Assembly (NCBI RefSeq): GCF_000152845.1
Contig: NZ_CH902587.1
Span: 66,867 to 130,866 of the forward strand
DNA length: 64,000 bases
Reading direction: 5' to 3'
From: Roseovarius sp. 217
GTDB taxonomy: Bacteria > Pseudomonadota > Alphaproteobacteria > Rhodobacterales > Rhodobacteraceae
Under the pieces are notes generated by a model, which was not told the DNA's origin, searched no databases, and saw only the letters and a list, made by a program, of their open reading frames with translations. The position numbers and the translations under genes are program-made. This document shows, piece after piece, positions 26,354 to 36,851 of the stretch. Each line of letters opens with the position of its first letter. Within the stretch, counting starts at the first letter, position 1.

Positions 26354-26995
26354 ATGCAGAGGTTTTTCTCCGTCGACATGCCCGGTGTTCAGTTTGTGAG
26401 CATTGTCTTGGCATTCAGCCTCGCAGCGTTACTGCCGGTCCTCTGCCTTTATATCTTGCTTTCGCCGGGCTTTGCAGCGGCTCTTGCCGCCGGCGGGCCA
26501 TCGCTGGCCCGCTTTCTGAGGCAAGTTACGACCAACGGTCTGCCCGTAGTTTTTGCCATAAACTATGTCAGTTTTTTTCTTTTCGCGGTGATACAGAAAC
26601 CAAAGGTCGCCCGCCGAGATACGGCGTTTTTCGTGCTGGTGGATATCTTGCTCAGAGCCATTCTCTTTCCAAGCCTCCACGCACTGATCTACGTTTTGTC
26701 TGCCGACTGGTTCGAGTCATTCGGGGGCAGTCGTGCAACCGCGTTGTCGGTCGTTGCCCCAACCCTTGCGCGTTCGGCGTTTTTTGAGAACATCTCCGGA
26801 GTTTATCTTTATGCGACAATGATCAGCGCGCTGCCGCTATATGTTTCAGCTTTCGGGCAGTCGGAATTTCTTGGACCGACCGTTCGTCGCTTGCCAATAA
26901 AAGCGGGCTTGATGCTGCTCGCCTTGTTTGCGTTTGCCCTGTCGGTCGGATTGATCGCAATCGGTGCACAAGGCATCGCATTCCTTCAGGGCTAG
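26354..26995 (+). CDS. Polytopic membrane protein of unknown function
   Basis: The product of about 213 residues has five or six hydrophobic segments (FVSIVLAFSLAALLPVLCLYILL, GLPVVFAINYVSFFLFAV, FFVLVDILLRAILFPSLHALIYVL and others). No metal-ligand pattern stands out. The start is uncertain: ATG at 26354 or 26336, or a TTG at 26291 that has GGAG upstream. It stands between the copper cluster and the amino-acid permease, on the opposite strand to both. No family is recognised. Confidence 0.6.
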   Translation: MQRFFSVDMPGVQFVSIVLAFSLAALLPVLCLYILLSPGFAAALAAGGPSLARFLRQVTTNGLPVVFAINYVSFFLFAVIQKPKVARRDTAFFVLVDILLRAILFPSLHALIYVLSADWFESFGGSRATALSVVAPTLARSAFFENISGVYLYATMISALPLYVSAFGQSEFLGPTVRRLPIKAGLMLLALFAFALSVGLIAIGAQGIAFLQG

Positions 26996-27006
26996 ATGAT
27001 GGCTGG

Positions 27007-28350
<1,344 letters not shown>

Positions 28351-28458
28351 TTCGATCTGCCTTGCTTGCTTTTTAGGTCGTTACGCCTCTGCGCATGCCC
28401 ACCCGATAGGTTTCAGGCCGCCAGAAGTCCCGACCCTGGGCGTCTGATGAAATCGCGA

Positions 28459-29166
28459 CTACTCCCGTTGCGAGGGTGCGCCGTAGATCCGCCGGGAAGT
28501 TTGCGAACGCCATGTGACTACAACGGCGGCCCCTTGCAGAGCGATAACTGACGCCACAAGGGCAACGAACGGCCATCGCGCCCAGTTCGGCTCAGGCATT
28601 TGGCGGTGAAAATCAAGAAAATGAAAGAACAAGAAATAGGCCGTGTGCAGCACTGCCAGCCACCACAGAACATAAGCGCCCTGCTGGATGTATTTCCACA
28701 CGGACGTGCCAAGTACCCTTTGGCTGAAATTATTCGACGTACCGGCAAGCACAAAGCCGTAGAGCAGTGCCGCGATCCCAACCACATTGGCCAGCGCAAA
28801 CCCGTGCTGAAGCATCACGTAGCGTTGCAGCTGGGGGTGATACTCAAAACCGAACAGCCGTGCAAAATCAAGCTCGACCCAGCCGATCAGTATGATGATG
28901 GTATGCACCGTCGCCGCCAGAACCGCATAAATACCGAGCTCGCGTCGGTACGGCATGAGCTTCCGTAAAAAGGGCGCAGACGACAAGCGTGCGAGCGGCC
29001 CAATCGCCATTGCAGCAACGATGAGCAGCAGTGAAAGATCCCCCAGCGCTCGGTTGTAGCGGTGCATCTCCGACCACTCGGCACGCGAAGCAAGCAGCAG
29101 GTATCCCGTCAGCACGGACGTTCCTATGATTAGTACGTGCCGCAGAAGGGCGGGTTTTTTCATCAT
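28459..29166 (-). CDS. Ferric-reductase-like transmembrane protein (MsrQ/YedZ type)
   Basis: The product of about 235 residues has six helices with His pairs suited to bind haem b (VHTIII, LQHGFALANVV, VLHTAYFLFFHFLDFH), as in the ferric reductase-like domain. No flavin or NAD domain follows, so electrons would come from or go to a partner. The start at 29166 (ATGATG) is preferred over an upstream TTG. The gene follows the methyltransferase gene and may belong to the copper/stress operon. Confidence 0.7.
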   Translation of the reverse strand: MMKKPALLRHVLIIGTSVLTGYLLLASRAEWSEMHRYNRALGDLSLLLIVAAMAIGPLARLSSAPFLRKLMPYRRELGIYAVLAATVHTIIILIGWVELDFARLFGFEYHPQLQRYVMLQHGFALANVVGIAALLYGFVLAGTSNNFSQRVLGTSVWKYIQQGAYVLWWLAVLHTAYFLFFHFLDFHRQMPEPNWARWPFVALVASVIALQGAAVVVTWRSQTSRRIYGAPSQRE

Positions 29167-29248
29167 GGTTTCAGATACCGTATGTTTGCAGTCTTCCAAA
29201 GATGTTTTAGGCAGGCAAATAACACATCAGATCGGCTTTCGCTTCCAA

Positions 29249-29902
29249 TCAGCGTTCAACATTCTGCAGAGTGTTAACGTTTGGTATGAAAGCGGGAACC
29301 CGGCTGGCATACCTGTCCCAGCCAGCGCCGAACCGTTCTCGGCTGTCCTTCTCCTCGCCGCGGGCCAGCCGTGCGTACATCCAGACCAGTACCGGAAACA
29401 TGGCCAGCGTCAGGAGGGTCGGCCATTGCACGAGAAAGCCCAGCATGATCAGCACGAACCCCACATACTGGGGATGACGAATGCGGGCATAGGGGCCTGT
29501 CGTCGCAAGCAACCCCTGACGCTGCGCATTCCACAGATGGTGCCATGCCACGGATATGAGCCAGAAGCCGCCGCCGATAAAGACGAAGCTCAGGAGGTGG
29601 AACGGCCCGAAATGCGGGTTCGATTGCCAGCCGAACATCATTTCGGGGAGATGTCCGCTGTCGTGGGCAAACCAGTCTACCTCCGGCCAGGTCGATTGCA
29701 GCCAGCCGGAAAGAAAGAAGATGGTCAACGGGAACCCGTACATCTCGGTGAAGAGAGCTACGACAAAAGCGCTGAACGCTCCAAAACTGCGCCAGTCGCG
29801 TTTTGTCTGCGGCTTGAAGAAACTGAAGGCGAAAATGATGAATACCGCCGAATTGATAAATACCAGCAGCCAAAGTCCATAGGAAGCACCTGCATCGGTC
29901 AT
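29249..29902 (-). CDS. Membrane methyltransferase of the ICMT/PEMT-like family
   Basis: The 217-residue product has five to six helices and the C-terminal cofactor-binding pattern GPYARIRHPQYVGF...EEKDSRERFG typical of isoprenylcysteine carboxyl methyltransferase-like bacterial proteins. In bacteria these are associated with methylation of small thiols, lipids or metals; the substrate here is unknown. It overlaps the DUF2933 stop (TAATG) and lies downstream of CopA, a pairing that suggests a metal-stress role. Confidence 0.75.
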   Translation of the reverse strand: MTDAGASYGLWLLVFINSAVFIIFAFSFFKPQTKRDWRSFGAFSAFVVALFTEMYGFPLTIFFLSGWLQSTWPEVDWFAHDSGHLPEMMFGWQSNPHFGPFHLLSFVFIGGGFWLISVAWHHLWNAQRQGLLATTGPYARIRHPQYVGFVLIMLGFLVQWPTLLTLAMFPVLVWMYARLARGEEKDSRERFGAGWDRYASRVPAFIPNVNTLQNVER

Positions 29903-30171
29903 TACTGGTCGTCTCCCTTGCCGTGCCCGCCGTGGCCTCCATGACCGCCATGCATGAAGAAGTGCATGCCGACGCAGAGCAGCAAGGGCAGCCAGATCAG
30001 CAATCCGCTGCTCAGGATGTGCACCCGGTGCTCGTAACCCAGAAGAAGGCCGCCAACTGCCAGCGCAACGATCAGATAGATGCCGGCGCGTGATCGCCAG
30101 AATGAGGGCGGGCGGTGGGCATGCTCCGATTGACTTTGATTAACATGTGATGGATCAGGTTGATGGGTCAC
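29902..30171 (-). CDS. DUF2933-like small membrane protein with His-rich tail
   Basis: The 89-residue product has two hydrophobic segments (IYLIVALAVGGLLLGYEH, LLIWLPLLLCVGMHFFMH) and ends HGGHGGHGGHGKGDDQ. Such proteins commonly neighbour copper ATPases. The His tail could bind copper or zinc. It lies 15 bases after copA. Confidence 0.78.
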   Translation of the reverse strand: MTHQPDPSHVNQSQSEHAHRPPSFWRSRAGIYLIVALAVGGLLLGYEHRVHILSSGLLIWLPLLLCVGMHFFMHGGHGGHGGHGKGDDQ

Positions 30172-30186
30172 GTTGTGGCTTCCTTT

Positions 30187-32541
30187 CTAGATCTTTGCGC
30201 CGCGAAGGCGCAGCGAATTGAGCACCACCGATATCGACGAGGCGCTCATGGCGAAGGCGGCAAACATCGGGCTGATGAGGATGCCGAAGAACGGAAACAG
30301 CACCCCCGCCGCGACAGGCACGCCAGAGGCGTTGTAGATCAGTGCGAAGAACAGGTTCTGCCGGATATTACGCATGGTGGCCCGTGCGAGCCGCCGTGCG
30401 CGCACGATACCGTCGAGGTTGCCCTTGACCAGCGTGATGCCCGCGCTTTCGATGGCCACATCGGCCCCGGTGCCCATGGCGATTCCGACATCGGCCTGGG
30501 CCAGGGCCGGCGCGTCGTTGACGCCATCGCCGGCCATCGCCACCTTGCGGCCCTGCTGCTGCAATTCCTTGATGATCCGCGCCTTGTCCTCGGGCAGCAC
30601 GTCGGCCCGGATCTCGTCAATGCCGAGACGTGCGCCGATCGCCTTGGCCGTGCGCTCGTTGTCACCGGTGGCCATGATGACGCGGAATCCCAGTGCATGC
30701 AGGTCCTTGATGGCGGCGGGCGTGGTCTCCTTCACCGGATCGGCGACAGCGACGAGACCCGCGATCTCGCCATCCAGCACCACGAACATCACCGTCTCGC
30801 CCTCGTCGCGACGGGCATTTGCCTTGGCGGTCAGGTCGCCGGCCTCAAGGCCAAGGTCCCGGATCATCGCCAGGTTGCCTAATGCGACCGCCTTGCCGCC
30901 CACGACGCCCTTCACGCCCTTTCCTGTGACCGCCTCGAAGTCGTCCGCGTCCGCCATATTCACATCGCGCTCTTCGGCGCCGCGCACGATGGCCTCGGCG
31001 AGGGGGTGTTCCGACCCGCGCTCCAGCGATGCGGCGAGACGCAGGACCTCGGCCTCGTCGTGACCGGGTTGCGGCAGGACGGCGACAAGCTGCGGCTTGC
31101 CCATCGTCAACGTGCCGGTCTTGTCGACGATCAAGGTATCGACCTTCTCGAACCGCTCCAGCGCCTCGGCGTTCTTGATCAGCACCCCGGCCTGGGCCCC
31201 CCGCCCCGTTGCCGTCATGATCGACATCGGTGTCGCCAGGCCAAGCGCACAGGGACAGGCGATGATCAACACGGCGACAGCCGAGATCAATGCGTAGGAC
31301 AGCGCCGGGGATGGCCCCCAGACCGCCCACGCGATGAAGGACAGGACCGCGATACCGATCACGGCCGGAACGAAATATCCCGCCACCTTGTCGGCATACT
31401 TCTGGATCGGTGCGCGCGAGCGTTGCGCGTTCGACACCATCTCGACGATCTGCGCGAGCATCGTGTCGGACCCGACACGCGTCGCCTCCATCACCAGAGA
31501 ACCGGTGCCATTGATCGTCGCGCCGGTCAGCGGGTCGCCCTCGGTCTTCTCCACCGGCACAGGTTCACCTGAGATCATGCTTTCATCGACCGAGGACCGG
31601 CCGTCCAGCACAACGCCATCGACCGGCACCTTGTCACCGGGACGCACGCGCAGCCGGTCCCCGACCTGTACGTCCTCCAGCGGAATCTCCTCTTCGGACC
31701 CGTCGTCTCGGATGACCCTCGCGGTCTTGGCCGCCATGTCGAGAAGCGCGCGGATCGCCTTGCCGGTGCCTTCACGGGCGCGCAATTCCATCACCTGGCC
31801 AAGCAGCACGAGCGTCACGATCACCGCCGCCGCCTCGAAATAGACGCCGACATGACCTTCGGCGTCGCGAAATCCGTCCGGGAATATGCCGGGTGCCAGA
31901 ACGGCGACGACGCTGAAGAGCCAGGCCGCGATTACCCCCATACCGATGAGGGAGAACATGTTGAGATTCATCGTCCGGAACGAATTCCAGCCCCGAACCA
32001 GAAACGGCCAGCCGCACCAAAGAACCACCGGGGTCCCGAAAACCAACTCGATCCAGAGGGTTGCGCGCTCGCCGAAAATCTCGCGCACTCCCGGAAAGCC
32101 GAGATAGGGACCCATGGTGAGGATCAGAAGCGGAATGGTCAGTACCGTGCCAACCCAGAAACGCCGGGTGAAATCCACCAGTTCGGGGTTCGGGCCGTCG
32201 TCCATCGGGACCCCGGACTCAAGCTCCAACCCCATTCCGCAGATCGGGCAGGAGCCGTGCTCGACCTGGCGAACCTGCGGGTGCATCGGACAGCTGTAGA
32301 CAGCGCCGTCATAGCCCTCCGGGACGGTATCATATCTGCCGTCCGCCGGGGCGGCACCAGCGTGATGGTCATGACCGTGGTGATCATGCCCGGCATGGTT
32401 GTCGAGCTCCGCCTCGGGCACAAGATGCATCCCGCATTTCGGGCAATCGCCCGGACCGTTCTGCCGTACCTCAGGGTGCATCGGGCAGACGTAAATGTTG
32501 GATTCGGTTTCATGTGCAGCATGGCTTACTTGGTCGTTCAT
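30187..32541 (-). CDS. copA: Cu(I)-exporting P1B-type ATPase with two N-terminal CPMHP domains
   Basis: The 784-residue pump replaces the usual HMA domains with two short heavy-metal-binding modules: CPMHPEV...CPKCGMHL (about 18-41) and CPMHPQV...CPICGMGL (about 83-105), with a His-rich linker between them. The core has TGxP region SGEPVPVEK, CPC at 429-431, DKTGT with D473, and GDGVNDAP. CPCALGLATP with conserved Asn/Met/Ser in the last helices (YNASGVPVAAG, MSASSISVVLNSLRL) marks a copper pump. Its ATG overlaps the PRPP-synthetase stop, so it is co-transcribed with the nucleotide-salvage genes. Confidence 0.9.
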   Translation of the reverse strand: MNDQVSHAAHETESNIYVCPMHPEVRQNGPGDCPKCGMHLVPEAELDNHAGHDHHGHDHHAGAAPADGRYDTVPEGYDGAVYSCPMHPQVRQVEHGSCPICGMGLELESGVPMDDGPNPELVDFTRRFWVGTVLTIPLLILTMGPYLGFPGVREIFGERATLWIELVFGTPVVLWCGWPFLVRGWNSFRTMNLNMFSLIGMGVIAAWLFSVVAVLAPGIFPDGFRDAEGHVGVYFEAAAVIVTLVLLGQVMELRAREGTGKAIRALLDMAAKTARVIRDDGSEEEIPLEDVQVGDRLRVRPGDKVPVDGVVLDGRSSVDESMISGEPVPVEKTEGDPLTGATINGTGSLVMEATRVGSDTMLAQIVEMVSNAQRSRAPIQKYADKVAGYFVPAVIGIAVLSFIAWAVWGPSPALSYALISAVAVLIIACPCALGLATPMSIMTATGRGAQAGVLIKNAEALERFEKVDTLIVDKTGTLTMGKPQLVAVLPQPGHDEAEVLRLAASLERGSEHPLAEAIVRGAEERDVNMADADDFEAVTGKGVKGVVGGKAVALGNLAMIRDLGLEAGDLTAKANARRDEGETVMFVVLDGEIAGLVAVADPVKETTPAAIKDLHALGFRVIMATGDNERTAKAIGARLGIDEIRADVLPEDKARIIKELQQQGRKVAMAGDGVNDAPALAQADVGIAMGTGADVAIESAGITLVKGNLDGIVRARRLARATMRNIRQNLFFALIYNASGVPVAAGVLFPFFGILISPMFAAFAMSASSISVVLNSLRLRGAKI

Positions 32542-33485
32542 TCGGTTGTCCTCTCGGCGGGATTCGGGTCCAGCCTAATTGTTCCAGCAACTGGAAGGTC
32601 AAGGGCTGTCACGACCGAAAGGATCGGTTCGGCCAATAGACCGGCAATTCCGATCGCATTCGTTGGATGGGGTATGGTGTCGGTGGTGATGATTCTTGCC
32701 GCACCAGCCGACAGAATGGCGTCCTGAGCGCCGTGCGCAAAGACCGCATGGATAGCCAGGCAGACAGGCGCGGCGGTTCCAGCCGCAAGCAATCTTTCGA
32801 CGGCGCGTGCCATCGTGACGCCGGAAGATGCGATGTCGTCGAGGATCACTGGCGTGCCTTCGCGCAGCGCCGCGCTTTCCGGCACACTGACATCGACACT
32901 GCGGTCACCGGATCTCACCTTGCGCAAGACCTCATAGGGCCGTCCGGCCAGCCGGGCCACCTCGGCGACCCATTGCTGGCTTTCGCTGTCAGGGCCCAGA
33001 AGAACGGCGTCTGGCAGGTTCGTGCTGATCCAGGTCGCAAGCAGCGGGGCGGATACGGCGCGAATGGCAGGCATCGGGAAGACATCCTGCAGCCGGGCGA
33101 TGCGGTGCAGATGCGGATCGACACTCACCAGCCAATCGAAGCTTTCCCCCAGGAATTGCGCAAAGAGCGGCGCGCTGACCGCCTGCCCGCGCTCGAAGCG
33201 GCGGTCCTGCCGCATGTAGCCAAGATAAGGCGCGATCAATCCGACGCGACGCGCGCCCATCTCGCGCGCCGTCGCCGCGGCGAAGCGCAAGGGCAGGGCT
33301 AGGCGGTCGGGATCGCGCAAAGTCGCCAGAAATGCCACATCGGCCCCGTCCAGATCGCCGGGCAGCGAGATCAGGCTTTCGCCATCGGGGAAGTGGTGCC
33401 AGTCGAGAGTGAGCAGGTCCGCCCCAAGCGCGGGTGCCAGGTCTTCGGCAAGCGGCCTCATCTCGGGAAACGCGACAAGGATCAT
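32538..33485 (-). CDS. Divergent ribose-phosphate pyrophosphokinase (PRPP synthetase) homologue
   Basis: The 315-residue product has the phosphoribosyltransferase-type fold of Prs: DWHHFPDGES, YLGYMRQDRRFERGQAVS, SVDPHLHRI, and the PRPP-binding loop VILDDIASSGVTM. Prs makes PRPP and AMP from ribose 5-phosphate and ATP. It is divergent in the pyrophosphate loop (LLGPDSESQQW rather than SPDAGG). It overlaps both the AMP phosphorylase and copA by 4 bases. In this setting it may salvage or interconvert ribose bisphosphate/PRPP from RNA breakdown; this is inference. Confidence 0.8.
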   Translation of the reverse strand: MILVAFPEMRPLAEDLAPALGADLLTLDWHHFPDGESLISLPGDLDGADVAFLATLRDPDRLALPLRFAAATAREMGARRVGLIAPYLGYMRQDRRFERGQAVSAPLFAQFLGESFDWLVSVDPHLHRIARLQDVFPMPAIRAVSAPLLATWISTNLPDAVLLGPDSESQQWVAEVARLAGRPYEVLRKVRSGDRSVDVSVPESAALREGTPVILDDIASSGVTMARAVERLLAAGTAAPVCLAIHAVFAHGAQDAILSAGAARIITTDTIPHPTNAIGIAGLLAEPILSVVTALDLPVAGTIRLDPNPAERTTE

Positions 33486-34990
33486 GACACTGCCTCGGAC
33501 AGCGTGAGCACGCCGGTCTGGGACTCGGCATAGGCCAGGGCATAGGCCAGTTCGCCTGGTGTCTCGGCATGAAGCTCATAAAGCGGCTGGCCCTTGTCCA
33601 CCCAATCCCCGATCCGCACCAGAAGGCGGATGCCTGCGCTCTTCTGACGCGGGGCACCGGCCAGTTTGGCGATGCGGGCAATCCGGCGGTTGTCCACGGC
33701 CGTCAGTTCGCCCGCATGCCGGGCAAGTATCTCGATGCGTTGCGCGGCGGTGCCGGGTTCGTGGAAACCGCCCTGTGCCGCGCAAATTGCCATGAACTTT
33801 GCCTCCGCTGCACCACTATCGAGAAGCGCCTGCGCGCGGTCCCGCCCCCGCCCAGCAACGGCGTGCGGTGCGAGGTCCAGAAGATGCCCGGCCAGATCCA
33901 GCGCCCGCGCACGCAGGTCGCCAGGTACATCCGGCGCGCGCCGCAAAACCGCGAGCACGTCGTGCGCCTCCAGCGCCGGGCCCATGCCACGTCCCACCGG
34001 GGCCACGCCATCGCTGATATGTAGCGCCAGGTTCAGACCCAACGCCTTGCCCACCGAAGACAGCCGTATCCCGAGAGCCTCCGCCGCTCCGGCAGACCGC
34101 ACCTTGGCCGTTGGTCCGACCGGCATGTCGATCAGAACATGGGTGGCACCGGCGGCCGCCTTTTTCGACAGTACGCTCGCTACGAGTTGACCGGTGGAGT
34201 CGAAATCGAGGGGGCGTTCGACACGGATAAAATGATCGTCGGCAGGACTGAGGGCGAGCCCGCCACCCCAGACGAGGCAACCGCCCTCGGCTTCGACCAC
34301 CCGGCGCAGCGCGGCGGCGTCAAGCGCGACGGGCGCCATTACCTCCATGGTGTCGGCGGTTCCGGCAGGCGATGTGATCGCACGGCTCGACGTCTTGGGG
34401 ATCAGATGCCCCGCCGCCGCGACGATGGCGACGACGATGGGTGTCGTGCGGTTGCCCGGCAATCCGCCGACGCAATGCTTATCGAGGACAGTGTGCTGCC
34501 CCCAGTCGAGCGTCTGCCCTGCTTCCTTCATGGCGCGGGTCAGCGCCACGGTTTCGGCCTCGTTCAGCCTGTCGCCGGCGCAGGCGGTCACGAAGGCGGC
34601 AAGGTCGAGGTCCGATAACCGGCTGTCGAGCGTGTCGTGCACGATCGTCGCGAACCCGGCCCGGTCCAGCCTCTCGCCATAGGCTTTCGCCCGGATCATA
34701 GACGCCGAAGCGGGCGGTTCAGGGTGCGAGAAAGCGGCTTCGTCTCCAATCTCAGCGCCAAGCGCGGCCCACGCGGAAACGGACAATGCCGCCTGGTCCA
34801 CGGCAAGCCATGCTCCGCGGCCGACGACATTCAGGGTCGCGATGATCCAGCGGTCCTTCAGGTCGATCCGTATGCGTGTCTGGGCAGCAAACCCCTCGGA
34901 ACGGCAAACGTGACAGTCTTCATGCATGTAGACGACCGGCTGCCGGTAGGTGTCGATGCGGGAAGAGACCAGGGCAAGCGTTTCGGTCAT
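33482..34990 (-). CDS. AMP phosphorylase / thymidine-phosphorylase-like enzyme
   Basis: The 502-residue length, with an N-terminal extension of about 85 residues before the phosphorylase core, matches archaeal-type AMP phosphorylase rather than bacterial DeoA (about 440). Core motifs are visible: DKHCVGGLPGNRTTP (170-184) and KTSSRAITSPAGTADTMEV (199-217). The enzyme splits AMP and other NMPs with phosphate to a base and ribose 1,5-bisphosphate. It overlaps both neighbours by 4 bases: the nuclease upstream would provide NMPs and the PRPP-synthetase homologue follows. An extra CHVC pair near residue 26 is odd. Confidence 0.82.
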   Translation of the reverse strand: MTETLALVSSRIDTYRQPVVYMHEDCHVCRSEGFAAQTRIRIDLKDRWIIATLNVVGRGAWLAVDQAALSVSAWAALGAEIGDEAAFSHPEPPASASMIRAKAYGERLDRAGFATIVHDTLDSRLSDLDLAAFVTACAGDRLNEAETVALTRAMKEAGQTLDWGQHTVLDKHCVGGLPGNRTTPIVVAIVAAAGHLIPKTSSRAITSPAGTADTMEVMAPVALDAAALRRVVEAEGGCLVWGGGLALSPADDHFIRVERPLDFDSTGQLVASVLSKKAAAGATHVLIDMPVGPTAKVRSAGAAEALGIRLSSVGKALGLNLALHISDGVAPVGRGMGPALEAHDVLAVLRRAPDVPGDLRARALDLAGHLLDLAPHAVAGRGRDRAQALLDSGAAEAKFMAICAAQGGFHEPGTAAQRIEILARHAGELTAVDNRRIARIAKLAGAPRQKSAGIRLLVRIGDWVDKGQPLYELHAETPGELAYALAYAESQTGVLTLSEAVS

Positions 34991-36369
34991 CGCGGCCTGT
35001 CCAGGTAGACGGATTCGAGATGTTCGGGCACGCGCGCGGATCGCCCTAGCTCGTGTTCGACGCGGAATCGCAGGGTATCGGCGGCGACAGGTTCCCCATG
35101 GGTGAGATAGGTCATCTCGGGGGCGGGACCGGCGGACATCCAGCGCAGGATCTCATCGGCATCGGCATGTCCGGAAAAGGACTGGAGCTGAACCACTTCG
35201 GCCTCGATCGGGAACTCCCGTCCGAACATGCGCAATGTCCGCGCGCCTCCGGCCAGCGCCGCGCCGCGCGTGCCACCGGCCTGGAAACCGGAGAGCAAGA
35301 TCGCGTTCCGCCGATCGCCGCCGAAGCTGGCCAGATGGTGCAGGATACGCCCGCCGGTCAGCATTCCGCTGGCGGAGACGATGATCATCGGGCCCTGGCG
35401 CGTGTTCAGCTCCTTGGATTGCTCGACCGTGTTTACCCTCTTGGCGATCTCGAACATCGCAATGCAGTCTTCGCGGCTGACGTGGTGCTCGGCGTGATGA
35501 CGGTGATAGATCTCGGTCGCATTCACCGCCATCGGGCTGTTGAGGAACACCGGGACATAGGGAATATCGCAGCGCTCCATCAATCGCGCAATGTGCAGCA
35601 TCAGCCCCTGCGCCCGTCCGACGGCAAAGGACGGGATCAGCACCGTGCCGCCGCGGGCAAAGGTGCGTTTGAGGATCGGAGCCAGTTCGGCTTCTGGGTC
35701 CACGTCGGAATGGGACCGGTTGCCATAGGTGGACTCGCAGACCAGAACATCTGCTCCGCCGAATGGCTGGGGCGGTCGCATCAGCGGATCGGGATCATGG
35801 CCCAGATCGCCGCTGAAATGGACAACCCTGCCGCCGACCTCAAGCCGGATCTGCGCCGCCCCGAGCAGATGCCCCGCCGGAATGAAACGGGCCGCGATGC
35901 CGTCGCCTAAATCTATTCGCCGGTCGAACGGTTGAAGATCAAAGCGGTCCAGCGCGGCCTTTGCATCCTTGAGCGTATAGAGCGGTTTTGGCTTCTTGTG
36001 TTTGGAATATCCCTTCCGCGCGGCAAAGCGCGCCTCTTCTTCCTGGATATGGCCGCTGTCGGGCAGAATAAGCCCGCACAGATCTGCCGTTGCCTCTGTG
36101 CAAAGAACCCGCCCGCGAAACCCCGCCCGGATTAGTGCCGGCAGATATCCCGAATGGTCCAGATGGGCATGGGTGAGCAGCACAGTGTCGATGGTGTTGA
36201 CGCGCACAGGGAACGGTTTGCGATTGCGCGCACGCAACTGCTTGAAGCCCTGGAACAGGCCGCAATCGATCAGGATGCGCCGCCCCAGGGCTTCGATCAG
36301 ATAGCGCGATCCTGTCACCGTCCCGGCGGCGCCGAGAAAGCGCAGTTTCGGACGTTCGGTCGGAATCAT
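34987..36369 (-). CDS. Metallo-beta-lactamase/beta-CASP ribonuclease
   Basis: The 460-residue product has THAHLDHSG (the metal-binding HxHxDH), HFSGDLGHDPD, the beta-CASP segment with VSASGMLTGGRILHHL, and the RMMBL end with SFSGHADADEIL. Such proteins are mRNA 3'-end or exo-ribonucleases with two zinc ions. The ATG at 36369 is chosen as the start of the conserved RFLGAAGTVTGS fold. It overlaps both neighbours and probably feeds NMPs to the phosphorylase. Confidence 0.85.
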   Translation of the reverse strand: MIPTERPKLRFLGAAGTVTGSRYLIEALGRRILIDCGLFQGFKQLRARNRKPFPVRVNTIDTVLLTHAHLDHSGYLPALIRAGFRGRVLCTEATADLCGLILPDSGHIQEEEARFAARKGYSKHKKPKPLYTLKDAKAALDRFDLQPFDRRIDLGDGIAARFIPAGHLLGAAQIRLEVGGRVVHFSGDLGHDPDPLMRPPQPFGGADVLVCESTYGNRSHSDVDPEAELAPILKRTFARGGTVLIPSFAVGRAQGLMLHIARLMERCDIPYVPVFLNSPMAVNATEIYHRHHAEHHVSREDCIAMFEIAKRVNTVEQSKELNTRQGPMIIVSASGMLTGGRILHHLASFGGDRRNAILLSGFQAGGTRGAALAGGARTLRMFGREFPIEAEVVQLQSFSGHADADEILRWMSAGPAPEMTYLTHGEPVAADTLRFRVEHELGRSARVPEHLESVYLDRPR

Positions 36370-36731
36370 GTTGCTGCTCCTCTTGCCGCGATGGCGTTGT
36401 AAAGGCCGCCGAAGATCAGCGCGGCGTACCAACCGTAGAGGAAGCTCTCGACCAGCCCGATGATGAAGCCCACCGGGGTCAGCCAGACGAAACCGGGCAG
36501 CAGACCGGACCAGGTTTCATACATTGCATAGGCGGGAAAGATCAGATCGAATGCGATGCACACAAGGTAGGTCAGCGCCAGGAACAGGCTCAGCGCCCAA
36601 CCAAGCGGCACAACCGGCAGACGCACACGCCCTGCCCCGGCAGGCCCGCCCATGACGCAGGCCCCGCACGTCATGCGCAGGGCCAGGAAAAGGATCACCG
36701 CGACTGCGGTGAAATAGAAAATGGGCATCAT
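36366..36731 (-). CDS. DUF5676-like small membrane protein
   Basis: The 121-residue product has three to four helices and ends GLVESFLYGWYAALIFGGLYNAIA, the pattern of the DUF5676 family found beside metal ATPases. An early MTCGACVMGG offers Cys/Met ligands in the first helix. It overlaps the nuclease start by 4 bases. Confidence 0.7.
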   Translation of the reverse strand: MMPIFYFTAVAVILFLALRMTCGACVMGGPAGAGRVRLPVVPLGWALSLFLALTYLVCIAFDLIFPAYAMYETWSGLLPGFVWLTPVGFIIGLVESFLYGWYAALIFGGLYNAIAARGAAT

Positions 36732-36796
36732 GGCTTTCTCCCTTCTTGTCGTGGATTCGGACGGAGCGCGAACACATCCGCTGGACGGCGCCGGTT

Positions 36797-36832
36797 CAGG
36801 ATGGGCGCACCAAGCGCCAGACGCCCATCCTG
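36797..36832 (-). terminator. Hairpin after the 53-residue Cys-rich gene
   Basis: CAGGATGGGCG (36797-36807) pairs perfectly with CGCCCATCCTG (36822-36832) across a 14-base loop, in the 120-base gap between the Cys-rich peptide gene and the DUF5676-like gene. No U-run follows on the minus strand. It is probably a processing or attenuation hairpin that favours expression of the first gene. Confidence 0.5.
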
Positions 36833-36851
36833 CGGTGGCTTTGCCTCGGCC

